Source of the DNA: Heterocephalus glaber
Taxonomy: Eukaryota; Chordata; Mammalia; Rodentia; Bathyergidae
DNA length: 64,000 nt
NCBI RefSeq assembly: GCF_000247695.1
Contig: NW_004624781.1
Span: 8,335,515 to 8,399,514 of the forward strand
Reading direction: 5' to 3'
Of this stretch, positions 1 to 13,125 are shown one piece after another (the first letter of the stretch is position 1; every line of letters starts with the position of its first letter). The notes under the pieces are model-generated. The model was not told the DNA's origin, ran no database searches, and was given only the letters and a program-made list of their open reading frames with translations. The position numbers and the translations under genes are program-made.

Positions 1-394
1 CCGGCCAACCACCACCACCACCTAAAGTTAAGGAGTAAGTTGCCGGGGTGCCTCTGTGTGCATTTGTCCTATGTCCTACATTTTGAGGTCTTGTCACTGT
101 GGGTCTTTAGTAGCAAGTGAGTCTCTAGCCCACTAATACGAGTCTAGAGGCTTTTTTCAAAACCTAAGATGTCTTTCAGAGCACCATATTTCAAGTCACT
201 GAGCAGTTGGGATAAGTAATACATAAGTAGACCAACCAGCCATTGTTACAGATGACATCTGCTAGTTTATAGCTGTGTTATTTATAGTGCTAGGACCTCA
301 TGGGTGACAGTTCTTTCTAAGGAAGCCAGCTGTTAAATACAGTGGAGTCACATGTGAGGTTAGGATCAAAGTTAGCATACAAGGTGAGTGTGTA

Positions 395-475
395 GGGGCT
401 GGGAATGTAGCTCAGTGGCACAGCGCCTGCCTGGCAAGCTCGAGGGCCTGAGTTCGATTCCCAGTACCAAAAAAC
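395..475 (+). repeat. ID-like SINE (GGCAC subfamily)
   Basis: tRNA-derived head ctgggaatgtagctcagtgg with A and B box remnants; ends ccagtacc and an A-rich tail. Confidence 0.9.
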
Positions 476-3400
476 AGTAACAACAACAACAAAAAAGAAA
501 GATCACACATAATCAAAGTTAGCCTTGAAAAACCCCTTACAATTCCCATAGATGATAGACTGGATTTGTGTATATGATGGAATTCTGTATATATGTCCTG
601 TACAGTATGGGTGAGTGATATATCAATATACACTGATACTGTACTGTATACTTTCTACCACAGCACAAAGTTAATATAACAAGAGACACATCTGCACAGT
701 AACTTACGGCAGTTATTTATTTTTGTAAACTTTGAGTAAAAAATATGTGATTAAAAAAAATGTGGTTACATTTGAGAAAGCAAATGTGCTTCTTATGCCA
801 TTCCTCATCATGCTTTTCCTGTACATTACTAATTCTTATGACCTACTATCCTTTTAGAATTGTGCGATCTATTTACCTCTGTTTTTCCCCAATGAGCTCC
901 CAATGGTAAGCTCCCTTCTGGCAGAACTGGTGTCTGGTCTTCTTTTCTCCTCCCTTCTAATGTAGGCCTCTAATGTAGTACCTTGCACATAGTAAACTCT
1001 TAGGAAATGTTAAAGAGGAGGCAGATGAGCAGTTATGTAGAATTTACTCAAATTAACTTAGACTCAAAAGGAGGATTTACTAGAAGACTGGAGGGATGTG
1101 TCATAGAACCATGGCAGGAAATATACAGACCTCCTTTGGCATTAGAACAAAGCACTGGGAAACCTCTAAATACTAGGAGAATGACTCCTTGTCTTTGACT
1201 TTCTAACTCTTCCTGTCTCAGACACTCTTTATTTCACTTGCCTTCTGCTTAGAGCTGTAAAATCTCGTTTCTAAGCTTCTGTTTACCTGTTTCATCTTCT
1301 CCACATTACCAGCTTTCTCTGCTTCTGTAATTTGTTGGGAAAGAGCTTCCCTTACTGCCTTTCTCCTCCTCGGTTTAACCACCAGCAGATACTGACATCT
1401 TTGTGACACAGCTGAAAGTTCCTAAGAAAAAGACTGCCTGATCCAGATTGGGTCAGCTTTCCAGTCTTGGTCCAGAAAGCTTATTCAGTCAAGCCCGGAA
1501 TCATGTAGGCCTCACCACACCAGAGGGCAGACTCCAAGAATGGGGCTTAAGAACTGGAGAAAATGGTTGATAATATGACAAGGGAGTGGTGAGCTTGCAG
1601 CCCTACTTTATTCTCTTCATATAACACTTGCACGGCATTTTGCCTTAAGACATTTGAATACCTTGAGATTCCCAAAGTGGGGAAGAGAGTGGGGAAGAAA
1701 ACCATGCAGTGCAGAAAGAGAATTGCTCCTTTCACGATGAATCATACCTATTCACCACACTGGTTGGAAAGGAATCATCTAAGAAGAAAAACCTACTTTA
1801 GGCCTCTATTAATAGAGTCAGTCCCTTTGTTTCTTTAAAGAGGCTTTAAAGGGATCTGGAACGTTGATATTTAAAGCTCAGTCTGCCAAACTTTCATTCT
1901 TGGAGGTCCTGCTCCTTTCAGTAGGCGTGGCCTATTTCACGTAAGTAAAAATGAGAGCAATAGCAGAAGCCTTGTATAAAAAAAGGTTACAGTGCTGTCC
2001 ACTAAGTAAAGGGTGAGGGGGTGTTCAGAAGTGTCTGAGCATTTGAATATTCTTGGCAGAAGGAGCAGCACCACTGTCGCATTTTTACTCTTACTGAGAA
2101 GAAACTATAAAAATATGCTGAGTTGCTGAGTCAGTCGCAAGATGAGATGGCTGTGAAAAGCATTTCTGGGTTAGAGTGATGAAGAAAAACTTTCAAACAA
2201 GGAAAAGTGAGTGGGTGGGGAATTAGTTCAAAATCCACCAGTGATGTCCAGAAAACATCTTTCAAGGACATTTGGATGCTTCCATTGGTGTTGCAGCAAG
2301 AGTCTAATCAGTGAGTAATGCTTAATTTTATGGAAGGAAATAGAGAAAGGCTTACTTGATTTACTAAGCTTCGAAAGGTATAAGTCACATACTCAATACT
2401 AATAATCATTAGTCTTTAATGGAGCTAAAGTAGTGGTCCTATGAATTTCCATTTATTCTTACAAGGATGAAACATCATGTATTAACCTTTATCAATTACC
2501 TTTATCATTAATTTGCCCCCCAAAAAGAACTAATAGTACTTCTGATGCCCAGTGCTTCTGGACCAGAATAAATTTACTATATCCTTTATGTGTATTTTTC
2601 AAAGTTTAGACCTTTGGGCCAATTTTTCTCATATTTTGGCTAACAGTAGACTATATTATATAGTGAAATAAAAGCAAAAACAGAATTCTTGGGTACTGCA
2701 GTGAAAGACTTGTTTATCTGCTGGAGCCAAACCCATTGTGGCTCTTCTCTGCCCTTAACACCCAAGTAGCTCAAAATCATATGAGGCATATGGAGTAATT
2801 GCCTTTAATTACATCAACTCTTAGAGGATCCATCTTTCTTCCTTCTGCCAGAGAGAACCATTTATATTTTATACCTTTGGACCAGATAACTGCCAGCGGT
2901 ATATTGAGTTTATTATAGAAATTGTTTGGCCTGCATATACCTCACAGTAACACAGAGTGCTAACACCTTTCCAGTGCATTGTTTTTGCAAAGTGCAGAAC
3001 GGCCAGTCTTTGCTCAGAGTGAAGGCAGAATTTGTTGCTTAGATTTTGTCTTCTTTTAAGGGACTTTGTAAAAAACAAGGTAAGATTCCAAGAACAGACC
3101 CAAGTGACTTATATGTAAGTGAACTATACCAGAGAGTTGTCATTTAATTCTAGAAAACTGGCATAGTGCTTATAAATAAGCACAGACCCTAAAGGTTCTG
3201 GTACTGTTTTCTTTAATTCTAGGTCATGCTTGATTTTTTTGGCTTCACTTACATCTCTCTTACTGTGCACCTCCATTCTTTGGGCTCACAGCCATTCCTT
3301 GGGCTTTTAGTAGGGCTCAGTGACTGCCCCTAGACTGTGCTTCTTCAAGGAAGATAAGGGCAGGGGAAGTTTCAGTCCAAACTAAAGGCTGCTATAAGCT

Positions 3401-3898
3401 CTGTGACCGTTATAGGACTCACTGCAGCCCTTAGTCACTTCTCCTCCTCGCTTGGTATGTCAAAGTTAATCGTTTAGAAGGAACATAACATACAGTATCC
3501 CCAGAGCTATGGAGTACTATGGAAGGAAAGGAATGAGTCACTGAAGTAAATGATTCCTGTGGGATATGAGGAAATGAAAGCATGTCTCGGCAGTGTTATA
3601 TTTAACTCTTTCTTTTCCAATATCTGTCAGTGTTGTTGATATTGGAATATTTTCCTTAGGTTCCAGGAAAAGGCTATATAGAGGTGGATAACTGTTTGTG
3701 CCTGCTATCAAAATAGCAATCCATTTACTAGCTAAGCCATTTTATATTTGTTGAACATAATTTACCTCTAAGCATGCTTAAGACAAACACCAACCAAAAG
3801 GTCAATTTGTAACATTTGTGACCAATTATATTGTCATTTTCTTTCAACAATTTCTAAGCAAGTAATCTATATTCCACCCACTAAAAGAAGAGTTTGTG

Positions 3899-3991
3899 GG
3901 CTGGGGATTTAGCTCAGTGGTTTCGCCACCAGCTGTGTAAGCGCAAGGACCCAAGTTCAATCCCCGGTACCAAAAAATAAATAACTAAAAC
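3899..3991 (+). repeat. ID-like SINE with 16-bp target-site duplication
   Basis: TTTCGCC subfamily copy; aaaagaagagtttgtg flanks it at 3883-3898 and 3992-4007. Confidence 0.93.
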
Positions 3992-4024
3992 AAAAGAAGA
4001 GTTTGTGAGCTCTGTACATCTCTG

Positions 4025-4145
4025 GTTTTTTTGATGTGGCTTTTTTGCTGTTATTGTTGTTGTTGTTGTTTTTGGTACTGGGGATCGAACTCAGGATCTT
4101 GAGCTTGCCAGGCAGGCACAGCACCACCAGGTTACATTCTCGGCC
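4025..4145 (-). repeat. ID-like SINE with (TTG)n tail
   Basis: Antisense copy; target-site duplication ctgtacatctctg at 4012-4024 and 4146-4158. The tail has become a TTG repeat. Confidence 0.9.
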
Positions 4146-4479
4146 CTGTACATCTCTGCATTGTACTTTCAGCATTCTAATATACTTTTAACTTTTCTCT
4201 GCATTTTCCTCTTCCTTTATACTTCGTATTGCTTTAATTCATAATTCCTTACCAGCCTGTAAATTATCTCTTACTAATGACTGCTTTAGTGATAGTGGAA
4301 GGAAATGAAGTGTTGACTGACAGAAACACACTGTGTGCCCATCAGCTGTGTGGGTAGCACTATGCTGAGGAATTTGAGGGCCATAGAGTTATAACTAGAA
4401 TGGTCTCTGCCCTTCAAGGCCCTATAGCTCTGGGCAGTGTGACCTTGGGCATTGTATCTGGTCCCTGACCCTCTCTCAC

Positions 4480-4647
4480 TCTTTCCAACCTTGCCTCCTG
4501 GCCACAATGAATTGAGTGACTTTCATCATGATGTTCTGCCTCAGAGCCAGCCACCATAGTCTGAAACTATGAACCAAATAAATCCTCTTCTCCTTTAAGT
4601 GGCAGTGTTAGGTATTTTGTTCCAGTGCCGAACAGCAGACTGATACA
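4480..4647 (+). mobile_element. MaLR-type LTR 3' fragment
   Basis: It shares the 3' half of the LTR at 5069-5431: catgatgttctgcctcag, ccaaataaatcctcttctcc, then ttttgttccagtgccgaac. Confidence 0.55.
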
Positions 4648-5068
4648 GTACCCTTACACATTTGTTTGGATTAAAGAGAATTTATATAAAAATACTTTGT
4701 AAACTATAAAGCAGTTAATGACCAATAGACTTTTGTGATGTTTTGAGTAAAATTTTCTAATTGTAACATAGAACATATTATGCAAGAGGATGAAAGTGTT
4801 TTCCTGACTTTGACGTATCAGTAACAACTCAGATAAAACTCTTTCAAACATGCTGTGACTAAGTGTTAGGGAAGAGACACCTTTAGTGCTGAGGCTTTGG
4901 AAACAATGGGTCAAGGCAGGCTCCAAGAGCTTTTTTAAATATCGCATGGATTTAGATACTCAGGTAACAGGTCCATCCATATTACTAAACATTGAAAATA
5001 GTCCAGGGCTAGAAACAGGGACCAAAGAGGATTTAGAGCTCTGGCACCTTAGCCCTGTGCACTTTTAG

Positions 5069-5431
5069 AGTTTGGATCTGAAGCGTCTCCCAAAGGCTCA
5101 CCTGTGAAAAGCTTTGTGACAGCCCTTAGTGCTGTTGGGAGGTGGCAGAATCTTGCTGGGGATCTTTCTAGGCCACGCCCCAGTGATCAACTTACTTACC
5201 ACATTGGGGGTGTGCCCTAGAAAGGGGATATTGCGCCACCCACCCTTTCTGTTTGCTTCCTGGCTGCCATGAGGTGAGCAGTTTTCCTCCGCCATGATGT
5301 ACTGCTCTGCCATAGGTCACAGAGCAAGGGAGCCAAGAGACCGTGAGCTAAAACCTGAAACTGATCCAAAAATAAACATTTCTTTCAAGTTGATATCCTG
5401 TCACAGTGACACAAAGCTAGCATATATACTA
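5069..5431 (+). mobile_element. MaLR-type (ERVL-MaLR) solo LTR
   Basis: The text tttggatctgaagcgtctcc, the central ccatgaggtgagcag, and the ending with aataaacatttctttcaag and cctgtcacagtgacacaaag match the layout of MaLR LTRs. No internal region is attached. Subfamily not assigned. Confidence 0.65.
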
Positions 5432-5713
5432 AAATTTTAAATATGTATATCCCTTGCCTTAGCATTCCTCTTCAAGGAATTCACTGCCAGGGTACATGAC
5501 TGAAACTATAAGCTCAGGATTGTTAGTATCCTCAGTCCTCAGTACCTGCATGTGGTGTATGTGTCTCTTTTTCTCACACAGCTCTGCTTCATTCTCCAAT
5601 AGGTTATCGGTGCTTGGTAATGCGAGAGAGAGAGAAAGACAGACAGACAGAGAGGGGGAGAGAAGAAAGACACTAGCTGTCTCGTATGAGCAGGCTGGCT
5701 AGCTTCTTCCTTC

Positions 5714-5790
5714 TTTGGTACCAGGGATCGAATTCGGGACCTTGCGCTTGTGAGGCAGGCACCGGAACCACTGAGCTAAATCCCCTGCCC
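5714..5790 (-). repeat. ID-like SINE
   Basis: Antisense: ttggtaccagggatcg through gagctaaatcccc. A GA-rich low-complexity tract (5620-5665) lies just upstream. Confidence 0.92.
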
Positions 5791-6439
5791 TTTCCTTCTT
5801 TATATAGTTCTACAGTGGTCCTAGAGTCAACTCTCAGTTGGAGTTGAACAAGGTTTGAGAACTGCAGAGAGATGGACATATGATAGAAAAGGTGAAAAGA
5901 CAGTGTTCGTGGAGTTCATTGAAAAATAATGGGAACCCACGGGTAGGTAGGACAGATCAAACTTTATATGGAGTAAGGTGGGGACATATATCCTGAAGAG
6001 CTGATGAAGAATCGCTGAAAAAAATAAAGTGAAGTGTGCCCCCAGAGGGCACATAGTTTAGAAGGGGTGGGATGAGAAAGGATGGGGAATAACTTCAGAG
6101 TAACCATACAAATGAAAAAAGAACAAAGTGGGAGAATGTAGGCAGGCAGCTCAGTGTGGCAAAAAGCGCATTGAATCTAAAGGTGAGAGATCCAGCTGTA
6201 TTATTTGAGTATCCTGTTACCTAGAATCAACTACAGTCTTCCATTCTACCAACTGAGTTGTTGAAAGATGGCAATGAATCCTTTTACCTAGGATGAATCA
6301 TCATCTGTAAAATGGAATTATTAGTATCTTGCCTTTTTTCTTCACAGGATGACTGAGAGATTCCAATGAGCTGGGAAAGGCTACTTAAATAAATTAAAGA
6401 CTAAGTTAAAACCAAAATAAAGAATTTGTAGGATACACC

Positions 6440-6811
6440 TTGAAACCATAATGTTAAGTGAAATAATTCAGACACACAAGCTTCAATACCACATGGAATC
6501 TCATACCAGAAACTGAAAGTATAAATAATTTAAAGAGCAAAATTAAAAATGTTGTAATTGGCCGGGGATTTAGCTCAGTGGTTTCGCCGCCTGCTGCACA
6601 AGCGCAAGGACCCAAGTTCCATCCCCGGTACCAAAAAAAAAGGCTGTAATAAGAAACAGGAAGACAGGTCTTTTGCAAATGGGAGGGGGACCAAGAGATG
6701 GACGATGGGGGTCGGGGTGTAAAAAAAGAATTAAGATGCATTAAGTACATATACTAACTCTGCACGATGATTGTAATCATTATGTACCATTAACATGTAC
6801 TAATAAAAAAT
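6440..6811 (+). mobile_element. L1 3'-end fragment, interrupted by an ID
   Basis: It resembles the last 350 bases of the L1 at 14990-15703: gttaagtgaaataattcaga at the start and catgtactaataaaa at the end. An ID copy sits inside at 6560-6641. Confidence 0.75.
6560..6641 (+). repeat. ID-like SINE inside L1 tail
   Basis: TTTCGCCGCCTGCTGC subfamily; splits the L1 3' end and is flanked by short tgtaat repeats. Confidence 0.93.
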
Positions 6812-6816
6812 TGGGG

Positions 6817-6897
6817 GGCCAGGGATTTAGCTCAGTGATTCCTCCACCTGCCTCACAAGCACAAGGTCCCGAGTTCGATCCCTGGTACCAAAAAAAA
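6817..6897 (+). repeat. ID-like SINE
   Basis: agggatttagctcagtg head, gatccctggtacc end, A tail; sits directly after the L1 tail. Confidence 0.92.
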
Positions 6898-6908
6898 GGA
6901 TTTGTCTA

Positions 6909-6990
6909 TGGCTAAGAGCATAGCTCAGGGGTAGAGAGAGCTTGCCTAGCACGTGTAAGGCTCTGGGCTCAATCTCCAGCACTGCAAAAA
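6909..6990 (+). repeat. Older ID SINE
   Basis: gcatagctcaggggtagag and cttgcctagcacgtg are closer to the ancestral ID; GA-rich tail. Confidence 0.85.
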
Positions 6991-7440
6991 GAAAGAAAGA
7001 AAAAGAAGAAAAGAATTTTTCCAGAAGGGGAAAGGACAAGAAAAGGATAGGTGATGTCATCAGATTTCTTTTACATATTAGAAAATGCTGATGACTAATT
7101 CTGTTGATCATTTAATCTATTTGGATGGTCAGGTTCTATTTTGAGAGAGGAGAACACATTTGTGTGTAGCTTACAGTTGCTGTTAGGGAGATTTTGCTTA
7201 GTTGTTACAGGAAGAGCAAGATAGAATTGTAGGCACCACAAACAGCTATCATTAAAGTACGAAGAAGAAAGTCAATGTAGAAATATCGCAACTCTGAATT
7301 ACTGGAAATTTGCATACTTGTGATTTGACCAACAGAACTTTTAAAAAATATTCCTATGAAATTCAAAGAGGAACAAAAAAACTCCATCATGTTAGCATTC
7401 CCTGCACATTTAAAATCTGCTGGATTTGTTTTGCTCTATG

Positions 7441-7500
7441 TGCGCATGTGTGTGTGTGCGGGTGTGTGTGTGTGTTTGTGTGTGCACGCGCATGTGCGTT
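7441..7500. repeat. (TG)n microsatellite, interrupted
   Basis: Imperfect TG run with CG interruptions. Confidence 0.9.
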
Positions 7501-7771
7501 TTGAGGAAAGAATTATGCATTCCAAATAGAAAACTCAAGTGCCATTTCAGTGAGGTGCGTTTATTGCTTAGGACACATTCTACTCATCTCTGCTGTGCTC
7601 TTGGCCCAGTGCTCCGTAGGTGCTGGTGTCACAGATACAATTAACGTATGGCCATCTCTCCCTTCACACAGCCTGTGGTAGGAAAGACAGGTACAGGCGC
7701 AAAGAAAGTGTAATGCGAGTGGGCCAGGTGTCAGGAAGGCAGTCACTGTGGATTCTGCAGCCTCATTTTAA

Positions 7772-7858
7772 TTTTTTTTTTTTTGGTACCAGAGATTGAA
7801 CTCCGGACCTTGCGCTTGCGAGGCAGGTGCCAGAACCACTGAGCTAAATCCCCAGCCC
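7772..7858 (-). repeat. ID-like SINE
   Basis: Antisense copy with T tract; ctcatttt repeats flank it. Confidence 0.92.
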
Positions 7859-8169
7859 TCTCATTTTGTTTCTTTTGATTTCTTCTAAATGATTTCTAGA
7901 ATTTCTTTACTTTTTAGTTATTGTTCCTGTGTGTGTTAAGAAGAATCGATCATCTTAGTTTTTGAAGCACCTTTTGAAATTTAGTAGATATCCTTTCTTT
8001 ATAACTTAGTCATAGGAACTACAATACAGCTAAGGAACTGGGAAACTTTTCAGATGCTCATAAATTTATCAGCTGAGTAAAGTTAGTCTCCCAACTGAGC
8101 TGTTAGTCTTTTAGAAAGAGAAAGGAGCCCTCCTTTTCCCTTCCCCTACCTCCAATACACAGCACACCT

Positions 8170-8307
8170 TTTAGTTTTTTGAGACAGAGTCTTTCTATGT
8201 GGTTCAGGCTGTATTTAAACTCATTGTATAGCCCAGAATAGCTTCAAACTCATGGCAATCCTCCTGTCTCAGTCTCGTGAGTGCTGAGACTACACACCTG
8301 GCTAGCA
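8170..8307 (-). repeat. B1 SINE with internal duplication
   Basis: Antisense B1: gagacagagtctttctatgt to cacctggc, with two ttcaggct/cccagaat-type units. Confidence 0.85.
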
Positions 8308-8499
8308 CACTTTTTAAGTTTATATCTTAGATGCTGTGTATTCTGGAAGAAATCTGTCCAATATTGGTTTGTTTTCACTAATTCCTTTGGATAAATGAAA
8401 CTTTGAACCTGCTTTAAGGTTCTCTGCCTTAGTATTTGTGTATATGTAATGGAAAAGCTGGAAAGGCTCATGCTCAGAGAAGTGAAAGGAATTTTTTTT

Positions 8500-8684
8500 T
8501 TGTTTTTTTGGGTTTTTTGGCACTGAGAGTGAACTTAAGAGAGTGCTGAGCTACATGCCCAGCCTTATTTATGTATTTGGTGACAGGTTTCACTAAGTTG
8601 CCCATTCTCTCCTCCGTCTTACCGTCCTCCTGCCTCAGCCTTCTGAGTAGCTGGGACTTCAGGCATGTGCCGTCATACTGGGCT
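8500..8684 (-). repeat. B1-dID composite SINE
   Basis: Antisense ID half (gtgctgagctacatgccc) followed by B1 half (tttcactaagttgccc to catactgggc). Confidence 0.85.
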
Positions 8685-9174
8685 CTTCTGATTCTTTTAA
8701 AGAAAGAAACACTGTGTATTGTCTCCTATCCTTGTAAACACAGAGCTGTGAACTTTCACAGGTGTACTCTATAAGGCTCACTTTGTTTGCTTAGGGTTAG
8801 GCTTAGGCTTAGGAAGGAATCTAGCTAACAGTTTTTCCGGAATGGAACTTGTTCATAAGTCAGGGACTTACTATAATGCATTGTTTTTTGTTGGCTTGTT
8901 TGTTGCTGTTTTTAGAGCTATTTTCTGAGTTTTAGAGTCTTACTGTATTTTTGTTTTTCCCTTTCCCAGCTTCCTATGAGATGTCATCTGGTTTGTCTGC
9001 CTGTTCTTTCAGCTCTGTCATGTTTAATAATACTGTTTTCCATGATGATAATGCCTATGTATTAGTGATTACTTTCTCTTCACAAACATTACACTTAGTA
9101 ATTGTGCTACAAGAAGCCACTATTCTTAATGGGACCAAAAAGAGAATGTTTAATTTTTTATTTTGATTTATTTA

Positions 9175-9258
9175 TTTGGGGGTGTGTGTTGCTGTTTATT
9201 GAACCTAGGGCCTTCTCTAAGCAAGTGCTCTACTGCTGAGCACTACCCCACCCCTACC
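9175..9258 (-). repeat. Older ID SINE
   Basis: Antisense: tattgaacctagggcctt and gcaagtgctctactgctgag. Confidence 0.75.
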
Positions 9259-9663
9259 CATCTTGTAAATTTTATTTATTTATTTATATTTATAGGATTT
9301 GAATTTGCTTCACAGGTAATTTAGTTTATGAAAAAGAATGAAAGACTAACTATTAGACAGTAATATGATCAGATTACCAAAAGCTTCAAGGTGCTTCTAT
9401 TTCAGTTCTCAGCCTGATATGTATTTAAAAATATCTCCACTTAGAGTAGCTACTGTTAATAGTGCATTATGGAATCTTTTTTAGGTAACAGCTTGGATGA
9501 TAAAGAAGCCATTATCTTTTATATGGTGTATTTAACCATATAAGTTAAATTTCTAACAGACTGAAAAATAGCTGTGGTGTGTTACACCTCACTTCCTGTT
9601 CTGTTCAGCTTGCTTTATGTGTGAGCCATATGTCCAGCAGTGTTTATCAGACTGTTATTGAAG

Positions 9664-9745
9664 AGCTGGGAATGTAGCTTACTGGTAAGGCACTTGCCTA
9701 GTGTGTATGAGGCTCTGGATTCACTCCTGAATAAAAAAAAAAGAA
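9664..9745 (+). repeat. Older ID SINE
   Basis: gctgggaatgtagcttact head, ggctctggattc, then a purine-rich tail. Confidence 0.8.
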
Positions 9746-9905
9746 GGAAGGACAGAGAGAGGAGAGATGGAAGAAGGGAGAAAAGAAAACAATATGTTAC
9801 TAATAGGCAGTTTCGTGCACTCAAGGAGAAATATACACAATAATATGTGTATACCCTTGCAGTTTTGGTTTACAAGAAATTTAACCAGTTCAGGTGGGAG
9901 ATCTT

Positions 9906-10068
9906 TTTTGGTGTTATTTTTCTGGGGTTTTTTTGAGACAAGGCCTCGTTATGTAGTTCAAGCTGATCTTGAACTCACTGTAAAGCCCTGAGTGGCCTTG
10001 AACTCCAATCCTCCTGCCTCAGCCTTCCGAGAGCTGGGATTACAGGCATGCACCATCATACCTTATGT
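9906..10068 (-). repeat. B1 SINE with target-site duplication
   Basis: Antisense B1 with internal duplication; aggtgggagatctt at 9892-9905 and 10069-10082. Confidence 0.9.
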
Positions 10069-10825
10069 AGGTGGGAGATCTTATTAATACAGATTTCCCA
10101 AGCAGATATTATAAAACTACCTAAGTTTCTTGTGTACCATGTCTGTCCCACTCAGCTCTTCTACCCTATTCTCATTCCCTCATGATTATCTACAGGAGGT
10201 ACTTTACCTACTTAACATATAGCTTGTGTGGTATGTGAAGCTCTGCCCTTATACCAGTCTTATTAAAAAATTCCATAGCATAATGATTTAAAAAATTGTA
10301 AGCAGTGGCTATACAAAATAAGAATAAAATGTACAGAATTTCTCATTTAAAGGTAGCCCAGCTACAAACAAATCTGTGACCAAAGAATACAGAATTTGTT
10401 AGTGAGTAGGTCTGTGTTGCTGTCTTTTACCACCAGCACTGGCTTCTTTATGGGAGTCTTGTAAAAATCCAGTCTCAGAATAACATTTATGTGAACATCT
10501 TTCTGTATAGATAATTCTAATAAATTACTACTACACCTCCCAAAGAGACTTTCTTACTTGGCAGCGTATTTTCTGCAATGCCTGATAAACTTTTGCAAGA
10601 TGTCTTTTAACCAAGTTTAAAAGTATTCCTTTCAAAAATTGTTGTGCTTAGTTATTCTGATCTAAAAGTACTTTTGAGGCTATTTTGTCAGCGTTGTTCA
10701 AGTCCTGATGATATATTAATCATAAAACAAAGCAGCACCCTTTGTTTGTATTCTTTAGGTACAGAACTTTCCAGCTGGGGTTACACATCATTTTTAGAGC
10801 TGTGTTTACTTCCACTCCTAGAAAT

Positions 10826-10906
10826 TGTTATTTTTGGTACCAGGAATCAAACTCAGGGCCTCAGGTTTGCCAGGCAGGCACTGCACCACTGAGCTACATC
10901 CCTGGC
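10826..10906 (-). repeat. ID-like SINE
   Basis: Antisense copy flanked by ctcctagaa repeats. Confidence 0.9.
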
Positions 10907-11974
10907 CCCTCCTAGAAGTTCTGATTCAGTCACTCCATTTGTTTTTTGAATTTTAGAGATGTTTATAATAGGTGCATTTCCACTTGAGTACCACTGCCAG
11001 CTTAAATTTGAATTGGTACCACACAAATTCCATTCAACAGGAAGGTGTGTTCTTTCATACAGTTTTATGACTTTACAAAGAGCAACCTAGAAAGTAGCTG
11101 GAAGGAAATCTTAACTCTGTCATCAGAATTTGGATTAAGGGAACCAAAAAAGGCTAACCTGCAGAGACAGACAAAATATTTTGCAAGAGTCGGTAGCACA
11201 CGAAAATACTAGATCCAATCACCAACCAAGACTCTGAATTGAGCTGTTTCTACACCAGTGTCTTGAGTCTAGTACATAGCTCTTGTCGAAATGCTTCAAA
11301 GCCTCTCCATAATCCAGAAATTGTCTTGTGCATCCCAGAGCTTAATACAAGCAATAATGCAGCAAGCCTGAACTCATCATTCTTTGAAGTTCCTGGTGGG
11401 TTTGGTGGCTGACTTTGTAGTTCAAAATTACAGACATTACACAAAATGCTTCTGCTAGCTCTTAGTAAACATGGAAACATCTGGCAAGAGATGCCTTGAT
11501 TTGTTACTAAAGATTGTCAAGAACAAGGAGATCATTTTGCTCATTAACTGACCCTTAAGTACTGGCAGTTAGTCTAGGAAATTATGCCAATATTAACATA
11601 TCTAAGCAGGCCTGACTTTTAGCAAGTACTTTAGAAAGAGGATATTAGGCCCAGATTTGCAATTCAGCCAACTAAAAGAATAACGTGTTTATTGATTAGG
11701 ATTAGATTTGGCTATTTAAAGAAATCCAGATGACTGTAGCTTAGTCAAAGTAGAGATTGAGTTTTATTTTGGATAAGAAAAATTCTGAAAGAAAAGCAGT
11801 CCAGCACTGGCATGGTTACTCCATAACCCTGAGCATCTCAAGTTCTTCACCTCTTTTCCTCCATCATTCTTGGCACTGTATTATATCTGCAAGGTGTATG
11901 CTGATTCTAGACAGCTCCTGGGTCTTCAAAGGTTCATAACCTGCGTCTGGTGAGCGCCCATGAAAGACTTTGGT

Positions 11975-12067
11975 TTTTGGTTTTGGTTTTCTTTGGTACT
12001 GGGGATCGAACTTGGGTCCTTGCACTTGCGCAGCAGGCAGTGAAACCACCGAGCTAAATCCCCAGCC
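11975..12067 (-). repeat. ID-like SINE
   Basis: Antisense TTTCACTGCCTGCTGCGC subfamily; cccatgaaagacttt flanks both sides. Confidence 0.92.
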
Positions 12068-12444
12068 CATGAAAGACTTTTGTAGAACCACCCCATCCAG
12101 TGATTTCTGCTTCAATCTCACTGGTCTTTCACATTGTCAAAGGAGGCTGTAAAGTTGTAATTTTATTGCTTTTTACAACAATCAGATATTCTGTTAGTAA
12201 ATAGGAAGAAGGGGATATTGGACAGGCAACCAACAGACTGCCACAGCTGGCCTTGGAGAACTTATTTACATTAGGAAAATAAAATTTTAGTGGCATCAAA
12301 CACTGTTACATAGGACATAAATTTAAAAACACCCCAAACTGCATCTACCATGTGCCTGATAAATAAAAGCAGTAAATCTGTAGGGTAGAGTGCTTTGCAC
12401 TGGATTTCTTTTAGATTTCATTAGAAAGAGCTGTTAGGTTCTGG

Positions 12445-12593
12445 TTTTGTTTCTGACTTTTGAGATAAGGTCTCACTATGTGGTTCAGATTGGCTTTGAA
12501 CTCACTATGTAGCCTAGGCTGGCCTCGAACTTGTGATCCTCCTGCCTCAGCCTCCCAAGTGCTGGGAGTACAGGTTGCACCACCACACCTGGC
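12445..12593 (-). repeat. B1 SINE with internal duplication
   Basis: Antisense B1 (gagataaggtctcactatgt to cacacctggc); gctgttaggtt flanks it. Confidence 0.9.
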
Positions 12594-12879
12594 GACAGCT
12601 GTTAGGTTTTGGGTATTTTAAATAACCTGAAAAAGCAACTTCTTCAAAAAACAACAGTGGAAAAAAGATACTTCAGGTTAAATCCTATTTCCTTTTGGAG
12701 ATAGGGACAATAAAAACAACTGCAAAACTAGCGGGCATATAACAGTATTAGATGATACAAACCAGGAATGAACATATGGAAAATACTGAACTTGTTTAGT
12801 ATTTAAGCAGAAGATAGACTAATGTAGTATAGGTGATAAATACAAGATGTGATAAAGATACAGTGAATATTTAAAAAGT

Positions 12880-13125
12880 TTTTTAATTATTACAGTAAAA
12901 ACATGTTGCCATTAATTTCACTCACAATATTCCCCTTCACATGAACATGTTTAGCCCATCGTTCTTGCCACTTTCGGAAGCAGTTCTGGAAATCCTCTTT
13001 CATGTGTTTAGTTGTGTTGTGGCTGCCTCAGTTGCCTGAATTGATCTAAAATGTTTACTTTACATCATTATTTTGACTTTGTGGAAGAGCCAGAAGTCAC
13101 AGGGAGCCGGATGAGGCCTCAGTGT
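12880..13125 (-). pseudogene. Tc1/mariner transposase C-terminal remnant
   Basis: Read on the minus strand, fragments PHPAPCDFWLFHKVK and KEDFQNCFRKWQERWAKH appear with frameshifts. These match the mariner transposase motif around its last catalytic Asp (PDLAPCDFFLFPKLK type) and its C-terminal FQxCFxxWxxRW motif. It is interrupted and surely inactive. Confidence 0.65.

Noticed and set aside
7310..7644. Cys/Val-rich frames around the TG repeat
   Set aside because: They are products of the dinucleotide repeat in shifted frames.
11250..11480. 76-codon antisense frame in unique sequence
   Set aside because: No recognisable protein; length within chance expectation.
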